Part shown: piece by piece, positions 11,641 to 22,531 of the stretch
How positions within the stretch are numbered: the stretch's first letter is position 1
Layout: every line of letters starts with the position of its first letter
Translations under genes and position numbers: made by a program
From: Agapanthus africanus
Taxonomy: Eukaryota > Streptophyta > Magnoliopsida > Asparagales > Amaryllidaceae
Reading direction: 5' to 3'
Assembly: GCA_030015575.1 (NCBI GenBank)
Contig: CM057338.1
Span: forward strand, 306,097,827-306,161,826
DNA length: 64,000 nt
The notes under the pieces: model-generated
Seen by the model: the letters and a program-made list of their open reading frames with translations, nothing else
The model's database searches: none
Told to the model about the DNA's origin: nothing

Positions 11641-11950
11641 GTTTTTTTTCTCTTTTTTTTACCGCGATTGCTCTATCATTTCAGCTTTTCTTATCGCGAA
11701 GGTCGCGATTGCACTATCATTTCGGCTATTTATTCACGGTTGCCCTATCATTTCGGCTTTATTTTTCATCTTTATTTTACTCGCTGATTTTTATTGCGAG
11801 TTTCCCCATCATTTCGGCTTTATTTTTCATCTTTATTTTACTCGCTGATTTTTATTGCGAGTTACCCCATCATTTCGGCTTTTCTTTTCTTTTTTATTTA
11901 CACATTTTTTACATTCCCAGTTTAACGACTTAGAGGTCGATTGTTCCCTG
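11641..11950. repeat. TCATTTCGGCT array of T
   Basis: Pyrimidine-rich units ending in TCATTTCGGCT are repeated about five times, separated by inverted pairs such as CTCGC...GCGAG. The same array stands at 56190-56410 in X2. It lies directly downstream of gag on the minus strand. Confidence 0.7.
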
Positions 11951-11951
11951 T

Positions 11952-13833
11952 TTAATGACGTGGTGGTCGATTGTTTTCAGAGAAAGACAGATGTCTGAGA
12001 GAATCAGTTTCACGAAGGACTTCGGTCTCCGTTTGTATGAAATTGGCGGTCGCAGCTTGATTGTTTGTTAACACGCCTTTAGACAGTTCTATCTCTCTTG
12101 CCTTGTATTGCTTTTCGACCCAATCTTTGAAGACGAAGCAGTCCTCAATGGCATGACCTATTACTCTGTGATAGGGGCAGTATTTGGGGTCGTCGATCAT
12201 ATTCGCTTCTTGCGGTCTCTTTGATTCTGGCAATTGTAGACCGTTTCTCAGGGCGTTCTTGAATATTTTGTGGACTTTGTCCCTTTTGAAGGTATAAACC
12301 TTATCCAGCTTCTCTTTTAGTGGAGCTTCTCCTCCTTCTCTGAACACTGGCTTCCGAGACTGGTTGGCATTAGACCCGCTCATCCCTCGCTTATTTCGGT
12401 TAGCCGAAGTGTTGAAAGATTCAGTATTGTCGGAACTTCCGCCTTTACGATTATCGTCCTTTTGGTTTCTCCAGAATCTATTGTTAAGAGGAGGACTCCT
12501 GCTTTGAGCGCTCCAACATCTGGACTTTCCTGGTCTGCTTTTGAAATGTTTTGAGACCCGCGGTGCATAGAAACGGGCCATCCAATTATTGAGATTTCCG
12601 ACGAGGAGACTGACAGATTGGTCCTGCTCTATCGGCGGTTCACATTTGACGGAGAGATTGCGCCAGCGGGTTATAAAATTCGTAATGCTTTCATTGTTCT
12701 TTGGCTTGGTCCTTACGAGATTGGCAATGGTAATCTTATCGCTGACACTCATGAACCTTTGTCGGATCAAAGATTACATTTGGACGAAAGTAGTAACAGA
12801 GCCATCTGGTATGCTAGCGTACCAGTCTAAAGTGACATCGGTCAGGCTATTAACAAACTGGCGGAGGAGAAGCGCATCATTACCCCCAGTATTCCTGCAT
12901 GAGGCTTTAAAATGGGCGATGTGTTGATTCGCATTTCCTGTCCCATCAAATCTTCCAAATTTGGGGATGACATAGCCGCTAGGAAATTCTACCAGATCAT
13001 ACTGAGCAGGATATGGTCTCCCGCTACTGCTAACACCTTTTTGCGCTTCGGCTTCGGATACCAATATTTTGACTTTGTTGGCAACCAAATCCATAATTTG
13101 ATCTTGAGTTAGCGGGCTACTGTCATCGGTAACCAAGGCATTTCTCGAGATAGGATGCGACTGACTTTCATGCGGTCCGTCCACCTTTGGATTCGAGGGA
13201 ATAGCCAGTCGGCTGTCTCGGGACACCGTTTCCCGATTTATGAGCAGAACCCTGCGCTTGATTGGACGGCTGAGAGGTAACTTGGGCCGTCAGTTGCATC
13301 ACGAAATTCGTCAAGTCGTCAATTTTGGAGTAAAGTTTGGCCATCTCCTTGTCTTTACTTCTGAGCTGTTTTCGGAGCTCTTGTAGAAGTTGCTGCTCTG
13401 CGTTCTTATGACAGAAGATTAGCTCATCTTCGCTTTTCGATCTCGACTCCTCATGAACCGAGGGATCTCTCTGCTCATCAGCCTCACTGGAAGGGTTTTT
13501 ATTACCTCCCAGAGGATGCTGGTCTTGGGAAGTGGCAACCACATTCATACCAGATTAGATCTGAGATGTGGTGGCCCCGTCATTGCTCTTGCTGCGCATT
13601 CCCACCATGTAGACAGTGTGGACCACATATCCAGCAGTCTCTTTATCTTTGGCGGGGCAACCCTGTTCTTGGATCCTCATGAAGTTCAGCCTAGCATGAG
13701 CCCTAGCCCTTTTGTTGGCTCTATATCTGAGCATTTTCTGTCTTAGCTTCTCGATCTTGAGGGCTTGGCGGGCATCCGTCATCCAGAAAGCCATCATGAG
13801 CCGATTAACGGGGAGCTTAGAGAAGATACCCAA
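11952..13833 (-). pseudogene. gag of T (Ty3/gypsy, TAT-like), broken
   Basis: Minus-strand coding remains in several stretches. The upstream part has a basic segment (RANKRARAHARLNF) and a coiled-coil-like helix (LLQELRKQLRSKDKEMAKLY). The middle carries the capsid-type retrotransposon gag domain (FDGTGNANQHIAHF, LRQFVNSLTDVTLDWYASIP, FITRWRNLSVKCEPP). The downstream part is polar and ends with a conserved-looking block (CPYHRVIGHAIEDCFVFKDW) that resembles the region before the protease in TAT elements. No zinc knuckle or protease follows. It would form the particle shell in the cytoplasm. There are a few breaks; no intact gene remains. Confidence 0.75.
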
Positions 13834-14325
13834 TTAAGCAGTTGTCAGGGGCGCCGCAGGAGCTTGCCTAAGATGCCTTGTTGGTTTGTTGGTGTTGATA
13901 GCCTTTCCCCCAGCTGGGGTAAAGGAGAGTCGTTCGGAAACGGATTTGCGTCTGGGTTGGGGCGCCCTCGAGATCACCACATTTGGCCTCTTGCCTTTCG
14001 AGGCTGGTTTGTCTATTACCGGATTTTGATGAGCTGGGAAGACATTAGCTGACACGAACAGAATAGAGCCAAATGTTAGCGGCGGCTCCTCCTATTGTCG
14101 CCCGAGACTGACCGGGAGGACCGTCTTGGTGTCCATCTTCATCGTGTAGGAGATGGGAGCTGTGTCGAGAGCTGAGCTTGTCCTTAGAGACATTTTTGCT
14201 GCGTCCGAAGATTGCAATTGGAAAATGTTAACCTACACAAAGAAGCATGATTTCAGTATAGGCAATCAATATGTATATTGATTGAGTTCGCATGAACATT
14301 TCACCCGAAATATAGGAGGAGAGAT
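13834..14325 (-). other. Leader of T between primer site and gag
   Basis: About 490 bp without a clear gene. On the minus strand it runs from the primer site to the first gag-like frame. Short frames here (for example with KGKRPNVVISRAPQPRRKS) could be the N-terminal end of gag, but I cannot decide. Confidence 0.4.
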
Positions 14326-14344
14326 TGGTCCCACCGGACGTGCC
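14326..14344 (-). other. Primer binding site of T
   Basis: The minus strand reads TGGCACGTCCGGTGGGACC, beginning five bases inside the right LTR. The TGG start and the position are typical of a tRNA primer site. The tRNA was not identified. It proves that the right LTR is the 5' LTR. Confidence 0.65.
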
Positions 14345-14350
14345 AAAATC

Positions 14351-16063
14351 TGTAGGGTATTTTTTGTCACCCTATTGAGATGGGAATACGCGCGCTTGTC
14401 AGGCGCATTACAGATTCCCCCTGCCTAGGGTAGGCCGGGGTATATTGATTGTGGGGATCCGAATCTCCGGCAGCCGCGGACTAAGCTGCCGTTAATTACC
14501 CTTGCTTTTGGAGCGAAGGAACCTCCGATTGAGGGGTCAAACTGATCATGCGAACTCAATGTGCAGTGTGCGTGTGTTCTGTTTTAAAAGTGGTTTTTGG
14601 ATATATCGGGGGGCCCGCAGAGTTTTACGGGGGTCCCGCTACCCGGATAGTGGGCTGGGGGTCAAGAGGGCTAGCAGCCCCCATACGGGGTGCGGGGCAG
14701 CGCCCCGTTAGAAATTTTTTCTAATGGGGGAAGTATATTTAGTGTGGAGTGCATATAAAGAAAAAAGGGGTGAGGAGCGTCGCGTGCGTGGCACGGGGGC
14801 ACTGGGCACCCACGGGTCACGTGCCTGGCGCGTGGGCGCTTGGCGCCCGCAAGTCACATGCCCGGCGTGTGGATGCTTCATGCCCGAAGGTCACGTGCCC
14901 GGCGCATGGGCGCTTCGTGCCCGCGGGTCACGTGCACGGCGCGTGGGCGTGAGGCGCCCGTGGGTTACGTGCGCTGCACGTGACCGCTGGGCGCTGAGCG
15001 GATTGCGTGGGGCGCACGTGGGTGCTATAGTGCCCATGGGTCACGTGCCTTGCACGCGACCGTGGGTCACGTGCGCTGCACGCGATCGTGGGGCGTGCGC
15101 GCACGTGGGCGCTTTAGTGCCCACGGGTCACGTGCGCGCACAAGACGCTTTAGTGCCCGGGGTCACTTGCGCTGCATGCGACCATTGGGCGCTTTAGCGT
15201 CCGCGGGCCACATGCCATGCATGCAACCGTTGGGTGCTCATGGGTCACGTGCGCGGCGCGCGACCACGGGAAACACCAGAGGGAAGAGGCTTAGCCTCAA
15301 GGTTGGGGAGTTGTACTCCCAAGGGGAGTTTTGGAGTTAAACTCCTAACAGAAATTTAATTTATGGAGTTAAACTCCAACAGATCTAGAAAGGAGTTAAT
15401 TTTCTAAGAATCTTTGGCTCTTCTTTTGAGCTTTGGATCCTCCCAAAGTGGGATTTTTGGAGATGGGTCTCCTTCTTCTTCCTCTTGGTTGGCCGGATCT
15501 TGGGGAAAAAGGGGAGTGAGATTCAAAATCTTCTCTTTTAAAGATTTGATGGGAGATCTGAGCTCCCCTTTGTGAGTTTTATGGTGAAAAACTACTTCTT
15601 TATGAAAAAAGAAGAGTTAAACTCTTGGTTTAATTCGAAAAGAGAAAGAAGGTTTTAGACCCTTGAGAAAGGGGAAGGAGGCACAAACGGTAGAATTTTT
15701 AGAGAATGAAAAGTTCTTTTTTTATTCATCATCATGTTGCCTTATAGAGGCTTACAAAATTACATATAGCCCCTTGGGCTTTACAAAATGGCATTTTGCC
15801 CATCCCATACCTCATGTGCTCATTTCTTTTGCACAAAAGCCATGGGCTTTACAAAAATTTGGCTTTATGCCCATTTTGCTTACATTCATGCATAAAAAAT
15901 TACATCAAAATTATTTATTACATGATTTTTATTTTGGCATGGAGGAGGCCGGCCATGGGGCTCGACTTGGGCATGGGCCCTCTTGACCTAGGCTTGGGCC
16001 TACGGCTTGGGGTTGACCTTGACTTTGACTTGGTCAACCGGGGTGCAATTTTCGACCACAACA
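14351..16063 (-). repeat. 5' LTR of T
   Basis: 1713 bp, plus-strand ends TGTAGGGT and CCACAACA. It is collinear with 7088-8807 with scattered substitutions and small gains or losses of repeat units, mostly in the GC-rich array 14790-15275. The overall match of about 90 percent suggests an insertion a few million years old, consistent with its place inside G1. Confidence 0.8.
14790..15275. repeat. GC-rich tandem repeats in T right LTR
   Basis: Counterpart of 7540-8030, with CACGTG-rich units (GGGTCACGTGC recurs). Unit order and number differ from the left LTR, as expected for slippage or unequal exchange. Confidence 0.7.
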
Positions 16064-17034
16064 AACATGACACGAACTATCCGTAGCGTATTTTAGAATT
16101 ATAACCAAAACAAGCAATTTACTTCCAGATTTTATATACACACTATATAACAAAATCAAACTATAACAGATATCCTAAAAGACATACATAGAGCTACCTT
16201 AAAAATCTCAACACCAAACTCACCAATAAATCCAGCGGCGTCGGGAATTTCTTCATGTCTCGCCGGTCGAATTGTAAAGTAATGGGTCCGGCTTTGTAGT
16301 GTATACTCTAGGTCCAATTTTTAAGGCAACTGTACTATTTGATTGGGTTATAGATTAGCTAAAATATAGCAGATTCAAAATAGAGCTAAAATCTAACAAA
16401 TACGATATTACCGATATCATACATTCTATACTAAATAGTACTGAAATAAGATTTACAGGGTTGGAATTTATACCAAACTGAAGGATCAACTGAATGGCTC
16501 TTCAATAGATGCAGAAGAACATAAGATCCTAGCTTGAGGAATTGAGTTAAAGAAACACAAGGACTTAGCTTCTCTTTTCCTTTCTTTCTTAAGTGAGGTA
16601 AAGGATTTTCTAAGCTAAGTATTTTGTTTCCAAGCTTAATGTGCCAACTGAACCAATTATGGAAAAAGATAAGGATATGAATTGATAAAATTAGGATGAG
16701 GTGTCACCATAAAGAGTGGTATGAATTCATGCAAGTAGGAGGTGTAGGTTTTAGGTTTAACCTAAGGTGTGGTGTGGAGGAGGTTTAAGCTAGCCTTAAC
16801 CATAACCTAATACATTAGCATAATAACCCTCACTTAAACTCCAATTCTCACAAAGAACTAAACTTTCCACAAAACCCCTAATAACACTTAAAGCTACATA
16901 AGCAAACTACCCTATTTACTTAAATACTTTAATCACATATAAAAAGGTCTTTTTATTTCAATAAAATTTTAAAATAACATTTTTAATTAAATAAATAGAA
17001 TAATTAATTTTCTAAAATATCCCGACACGTTACA
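16064..17034 (-). repeat. 3' LTR of G1, part next to the polypurine tract
   Basis: Matches 24377-25345 in the 5' LTR at about 92 percent. On the minus strand it starts TGTAACGTGTCGGG at 17034. It stops at T and resumes at 7087. The 5-bp stretch 16064-16068 is the likely target duplication of T. Confidence 0.85.
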
Positions 17035-17038
17035 ATAT

Positions 17039-17050
17039 CCCCCCTTAAGA
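17039..17050 (-). other. Polypurine tract of G1
   Basis: The minus strand reads TCTTAAGGGGGG, then ATAT, then the LTR start. This is the classic form for Tekay/Del elements and fixes the 3' LTR boundary. Confidence 0.8.
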
Positions 17051-17074
17051 AAATTCGGTCTCCGAATTTAAAAC

Positions 17075-17806
17075 TTAAGCATATGTACCTTTAAAAAGAT
17101 GCGGGAATTTCTTCTGTATCGCATCTTCGGCCTCCCAAGTGACTTCTTCGCTATTTGGTCCTCGCCAAAGAACGTTAATAGATGGAAGTACCCTTGATCT
17201 CAGTTTCTTTTCCTGCCGGTCTAGAATAGCTACCGGTTGCTCAGTGTAGGATAAATCAAGCTCAAGCTGTATAGTCTGATGCTGAATCGCGTGAGAGGGA
17301 TCGTGAAGGTACTTGTGAAGCATAGACAAATGGAACACATGATGCACATCGGGAAAACTTGGTAGAAGTACTAAACGATAAGCTACAGCACCCACTCTCT
17401 CCAGAATCTCATAGGGCCCGACATATCTAGAACTGAGCTTACACTTTTTCTCGAAACGCATCACACCCTTCATTGGAGAGACACAGAGGAACACAAGATC
17501 TCCCACATCGAACTCGAGTCTGCGTCGACGCCGATCAGCATAAGATTTCTGCCTGCTCTGGGCCGCTCTCATCCTGTCCTGTATCAACTGGATCTTTTCT
17601 GTAGTTTCATGCACTAACTGTGGTTCCAATATACTGCTCTCACTAAGTTTTGTCCCATAAACGGGCGATCGATACTTTCTCCCGTACGATGCCTCGAAGG
17701 GTGCTATTTGAATCGTCTCTTGAAAGCTGTTATTGTAGGAGAACTCTATCAAGGGCAAGTGACGATCCCAACTGCCACCGAAATCTAGAATGCAAGCTCG
17801 GAGCAT
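17075..17806 (-). pseudogene. Integrase C-terminal part and chromodomain of G1
   Basis: A 243-residue minus-strand frame. It starts in the integrase core (WDRHLPLIEFSYNNSFQ, APFEASYGRKYRSPV), passes through the GPY-type C-terminal domain (KLSSRYVGPYEILERVG, LPSFPDVHHVFHLSMLHKY), and ends with a chromodomain (VAILDRQEKKLRSRV, VLWRGPNSEEVTWEAED). The chromodomain defines the chromovirus clade; in relatives it steers insertion toward marked chromatin. The frame ends 41 bp before the LTR, as usual in Tekay/Del. Confidence 0.85.
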
Positions 17807-18835
17807 ATCCTTAAGAGTCTATATGGTCCGCTCTGACTAACCGTCGGTCTGCGGGTAGAAAGCTGTACTGAAACTCAATCGGGTGCCTAGAGCCTCTTGA
17901 AGTTTCTGCCATAGTCGGCTGGTGAATTGGGTGCCTCTTTCTGACACAATGCAGGTCGGAACTCCATGCAATCGCACAATCTCGTCAATTTAGATCTGGG
18001 CATACTGCGCATATCTATAAGTCGTCTTCACTGGAAAAAAGTGAGCTTCCTTCGTCAATCGATCCACAATCACCCAGATGGAATCATATCCTCTGCTAGA
18101 CCTGGGCAGACCTATAATGAAATCCATGGAGATCTGCTCCCATTTCCACTCCGGAATGGACAATGGCTGTAATTCTCCTGCCGGTCTCTGGTGCTCGGCC
18201 TTAACTTGCTGGCAAGTCAGGCATCTCGAAACGAAATCCGTGACATCTCTTTATCCCTTCCCACCAGTAGACATCTCTCAAGTCATGATACATCTTGGTG
18301 GAACCCGGATGAATACTATATGCTGATTAATGCGCCTCCTCTAAGATCTTGCGTCTTAGCCCCTCAGAATCTGGCACACAAAGATGACTCCCAAATCGTA
18401 GCACTCCATGGTCATCGATCACGAACTCTGAATCTCTACCCTGTCTAACCTGCTCTATGATCTCTGACAAGCGAGACTCGGCGAACTGTGCCTCTCGGAT
18501 GCGATCATGTAACTGTGGACGGGTGCGGATATGAGCGAGCTGTCCTCCGGTCGACGTAAACTCAAACTGTACTCGGCTGTCACATAGAATCTGCCAATCT
18601 GCGGAAGACTATCTCTAAAATGCACTCAAATAAAATAAGCTACCTCCAGGCCTCCGACTCAAAGCATCTGCCACAACATTCGCTTTTCCTGGATTATAAA
18701 GAATCTCGCAGTCGTAGTCCTTTAGAGCTCCATCCAACAACGCTGCCTCAAATTCAGATCCCGCTGCTAAAAGATATATTTCAAGCTCTTGTGATCCGTG
18801 AATATCTGGAACGACTCGCCGTATAAGTAATGCCT
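17807..18835 (-). pseudogene. Integrase N-terminal and core region of G1, broken
   Basis: Minus-strand remains of the zinc-binding and catalytic integrase parts, placed between RNase H and the C-terminal part. Conservation is visible in pieces only. The element is broken here several times, so no open frame of note remains. Confidence 0.6.
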
Positions 18836-19356
18836 CTATATCTTGAGTGCAAATACCACCGCGGCCATCTCTAAATCATAAGTAGGATAGTTCTGCTCGT
18901 GCTTCTTCAACTGCCGAGAAGTATAAGCGACGACCCTGCCATGCTGCATCAACACACAGCCTAAACCCACTCGTGAAGCATCGCAATAAACAACAAAGCC
19001 ACCTGACCCTGAGGGCAAAGATATGAATGGTGCAGTCGTCAAGCGAGTCTTCAACTGTTGAAAACTCTGCTCGCATGCCTCGGTCCAAAGAAACGGAACT
19101 CCCTTCCGGGTAAATCCGGTCAGCGGTGCAGAGATACAAAAAAATCCTGCACAAAACGTCGGTAGTAACCGGCCAAGAAACTGCGAATCTCCATAACTGA
19201 TACAGGTCTGGGCCAGTGCTGTACTGCCTCGATCTTCTTTAGGTCCACACGTATGCCATCTCTCGTAACCACGTGACCCAAGAAATCCATACTATCCAGC
19301 CAGAAAGCACATTTGGAGAATTTAGCGAACAGCTGGTGTTCCCTCAAAATCTCCAA
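18836..19356 (-). pseudogene. RNase H region of G1
   Basis: Minus-strand coding with the gypsy RNase H start ([18 protein letters not shown]), the following [17 protein letters not shown] and [14 protein letters not shown], and the connection region after the polymerase ([25 protein letters not shown]). It would remove the RNA strand during reverse transcription. Broken. Confidence 0.8.
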
Positions 19357-19958
19357 CGTAATTCTCTAGTGCTGCTCTCATGCTCCTCTCGACTACGGGA
19401 GTATACAAGAATATCGTCAATGAATACGATAATGAATTGAACAAGAAACGTACTGAATATGCGGTTCATCAAATCCATGAATGCTGTTGGGGCGTTGGTG
19501 AGCCCAAACAACATCACTAAAAACTCATAATGCCCGTACCGCGTGCGAAAAGCAGTCTTCGAAATGTCATCCTTCTGAACTCTCAATTGGTGATACCCGG
19601 ACCACAAATCGATCTTCGAGAAATAGCCAGCTCCCTGTAGCTGATCGAACAAGTCGTCAATGTGAGGTAATGGATACCTATTTCGCACCGTAACTCGATT
19701 CTGCTGCCTGTAGTCGATGGAAAATCTCATGCTGCCATCCTTCTTCTTAACGAACAGGACAGGAGCTCCCCACGGCGATATACTTGGACGAACGGGCCCC
19801 CTATCAAGCAATTCTTGCAACTGACCCTTGAGCTCCTTCAGCTCCGTCGGGGCCATTCGATAGGGCGGTATAGAAATAGGCTCTGCACCAGGAATCAAAT
19901 CAATGCAAAATTCGATATCGCACTCAGGCGGCAATCCTGGTAACTCAGCAGGGAACAC
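19344..19958 (-). pseudogene. Reverse transcriptase of G1
   Basis: A 204-residue frame covering most of the polymerase domain. It has the approach segment ([17 protein letters not shown]), [16 protein letters not shown], the SIDYRQQN motif, [27 protein letters not shown], the [12 protein letters not shown] block and the catalytic FIDDILVYS. The order and wording are typical of Tekay/Del chromoviruses. Confidence 0.9.
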
Positions 19959-19985
19959 ATCAGAAAATTCTCATACGATCGGAAC

Positions 19986-20627
19986 CTAGTCCAACGGGAC
20001 CTCAGCGGCTCCCACGTCCTGAATAAACGCTAAGAAACCACGACAAACCTTCTTCAAGAGCCATCCCACACAAAGAGCAGAAATCAGGTTGGCAGGAGTA
20101 ACACTGTAGTCTCCCTGCACAACAAAAATCGGCTCGCCAGGAAAACATAATCTGACCGCTCTTCCCCGACAATCAACGTAAACATGACAAGCGGCCAGCC
20201 AATCCATACCGAGAATTACATCAAAATCTAGCATATCCAGAAGAATCAAATCGACTAACAAATCCCTATCACCAATACGTATGGAACAGGACCTGAATAC
20301 GTGTCGGGCTATAGAAGAATCCCCTACAGGAGTAATCACGACAAGCGATAACTCTAACAACGACGAATCTCTCCCCAGAGAAAGTGCAAAGTGTGCAGAC
20401 ACGTAAGAGTACGTAGAACCGGGATCAAATAAAATATGCGCATCTATGGAACATACGGAAAGAGTACCTGTTACAACTGCATTAGATGCCTGGGCATCCT
20501 GAGGAGTCAAAGCGAATACCCGAGCCTGACCCCTACCAGCATCCTGACGTCTTCTCCCTCGGTCTTCTCGTCCTCTCTGAATACGTCCTGCAAAACCTCG
20601 TCCTCGCGGTGCAATAACCTGGCGCAT
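19986..20627 (-). pseudogene. Aspartic protease region of G1
   Basis: A 213-residue frame. After a basic glycine-rich linker (RGRGFAGRIQRGREDRGR) come the protease start VCSIDAHILFDPGSTYSYVS and the second-strand block DFDVILGMDWLAACHVYVDC, which are the hallmarks of chromovirus proteases. It is followed on the minus strand by the reverse transcriptase. Confidence 0.85.
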
Positions 20628-20679
20628 AGTAGCAGCAGGTGGAGGGGGTAAAGCAGGCTGCAGAACAACGGTCCCTCCA

Positions 20680-21500
20680 TGGCGTCTACACTCTCTAGCC
20701 TAATGCCCTGGAATTCTGCAACTAAAACATGTAGATGGGGGCTTCTTCTCCTCGGGGTATGAGCTAAACATCCGGCCCTGAGCCCAATCTCGACTAATAC
20801 TGCAGCCTGGAATGAATCTGCCTCGACCTCTGCCAAACTGCCTGGTAACTGACCCAATAGGTCTGGTCCTCTTCGGCTCAGGAACAATCGATGTCTCGTT
20901 CAGATGCTCCTCCACTCACATCGTTGCGTCCATAGCCTGTGTATAAGTATCGAAATACTGGGAGCCTATAGCAAGGAACAGCTGTGTATCCAGGCTCCTT
21001 ACAAATCTCTTCACCCTGAGCTCCTCTATGGGAACTAAGTATGGAGAATAGCTTGATAACTGGGTGAACTGCAAATCATCCTCTGCCACAGACATATCTG
21101 CAGATTTCCGCAATGCCTCAAAACTGCTGGCTCTGGCGTCTCTCATGCTCTGCGGAAGGTATCTGGCAAGGAAAACCTCAGAAAACTCTGTCCATGACAT
21201 CGGAGGTAGATCTGCTGCCCGCCCTCTCTCCATCGACTCACACTATGTCTGTGCAAGTCCCTCTAATCAAAAACTGGTTAGCTCCACCGACCTCGCATCT
21301 GAACATCTCAATGACTTGCCGATCCTAACCATCCTATCAAGAAATGACTGGGGATCCTCTGCGGCGTCTGTCCCCGTAAACACCGAAGGCCTCAACCTCA
21401 TGAACTCCGGAAGTGATACCTCCATAACCCTCGAGTCTACAGGTGCGACAGTCTGCACGGGCTATACAACGGGCTCTACCATCGTCGATGCCTGATCCTG
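20680..21500 (-). pseudogene. gag of G1
   Basis: Minus-strand capsid-type gag: N-terminal MQTVAPVDSRVMEVSLPEF and RPSVFTGTDAAEDPQSFLD, the core WTEFSEVFLARYLPQSMRD, then LDTQLFLAIGSQYFDTYTQA, and a zinc-knuckle start (CFSCRIPGH) near 20700-20730. The order is that of Tekay/Del gag. It is broken several times. Confidence 0.8.
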
Positions 21501-22345
21501 TCTCTAAGCATAGGTGGCCTCAGCCAACTGCCCCATCATCCGCTGTAAACCCAATATACCCTCCTCTAGTCTAGTCAGTCTATCTTAAGGAGGAGGATCA
21601 ACATGCCCTGGTGCCGTCGAGATGTCCTGTGGGTCAGTCGTCGTCACGGGCGGAGCTGTCCGAGCTGCATCCCTGGCTGCAGCTTGTTTAGCTCGCGTGG
21701 CCATAGCAACTGGGACAAGAAATGAGAGTTGATAAGGTGTACGAATAGGAACAACAATAATAGAGAGTCAAAGGAAGGATTAATACATCCTAAGGTTTAA
21801 TCAAGATATACATCCCCAGACGCAGCTCAGCTCCACCGACCTCGCATCTAAACATCTCAATGACCTGCTGATCCTAGCCATCCTATCAAGAAATGACTGG
21901 GGATCCTTTGCTGCGTCTGTCCCCGTAAACACCGAAGGCCTCAACCTCATGAACTCCGGAAGTGATACCTCCATAACCCTTGAGTCTACAGGTGCGACAG
22001 TCTGCACGGGCTATACAACGGGCTCTACCATCGTCGATGCCTGATCCTGTCTCTGAACACGGGTGGCCTCAGCCAACTACCCCATCATCTGCTGTAAGCC
22101 CAACATGCCCTCCTCTAGTCTAGTCAGTCTATCTTGAGGAGGAAGATCAACATGCTCTGGTGCCGTCGGGATGTTCTGTGGGTCAGTCGCCGTCACGGCC
22201 GGATTTGTCCGAGCTGCATCCCTGGCTGCGGCTTGTCTAGCTCGCGTGGCCATAGAAACTGGGACAAGAAACTAGAGTTGATAAGGTGTACGAATAGGAA
22301 CAACAATAATAGGGAGTCAAAGGAAGGATTAATCAAGATATACAT
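21275..22345 (-). repeat. Tandem duplication of the gag start of G1
   Basis: About 520-530 bp are present twice in a row, at roughly 21275-21800 and 21825-22345, including the gag N-terminal coding (MQTVAPVDSRVMEVSLPEF occurs in both). The copies are well over 90 percent alike, with small differences at the junction. The right-hand copy is closer to the primer site and so is the original 5' end in layout. Confidence 0.8.
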
Positions 22346-22515
22346 CCTACGGTTACTTAAGCTGGGTATCGTATCGTAAATATACCACGGAACATAGGTA
22401 CGGTACTTTATGCATCCTAAATCACCTACTCCATCAAACCAAAGGTCAATCTAAATAACGAAATTTAAGCCTATTATCTTCAAGTCACTCCTAGTTTCCA
22501 TAAGGTTAATCCTAA

Positions 22516-22527
22516 GCTCTGATACCA
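22516..22527 (-). other. Primer binding site of G1 (initiator tRNA-Met)
   Basis: The minus strand reads TGGTATCAGAGC, four bases inside the LTR end (GGCCGTGACA). It is the standard primer site of chromoviruses. Confidence 0.9.
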
Positions 22528-22531
22528 ACTT

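Larger units (their letters stand above)
7088..16063 (-). mobile_element. TAT-like gag-only LTR element T
   Basis: An element of 8976 bp with two LTRs (7088-8807 and 14351-16063, about 90 percent identical by eye), a primer site next to the right LTR, a gag region on the minus strand and about 3.1 kb of repeat-rich non-coding spacer. No protease, reverse transcriptase or integrase is present, so it looks non-autonomous, like the described terminal-repeat-with-GAG elements. It shares spacer modules with X2. Flanks are G1 LTR on both sides with a degraded 5-bp duplication. The gag has a few breaks. Confidence 0.8.
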
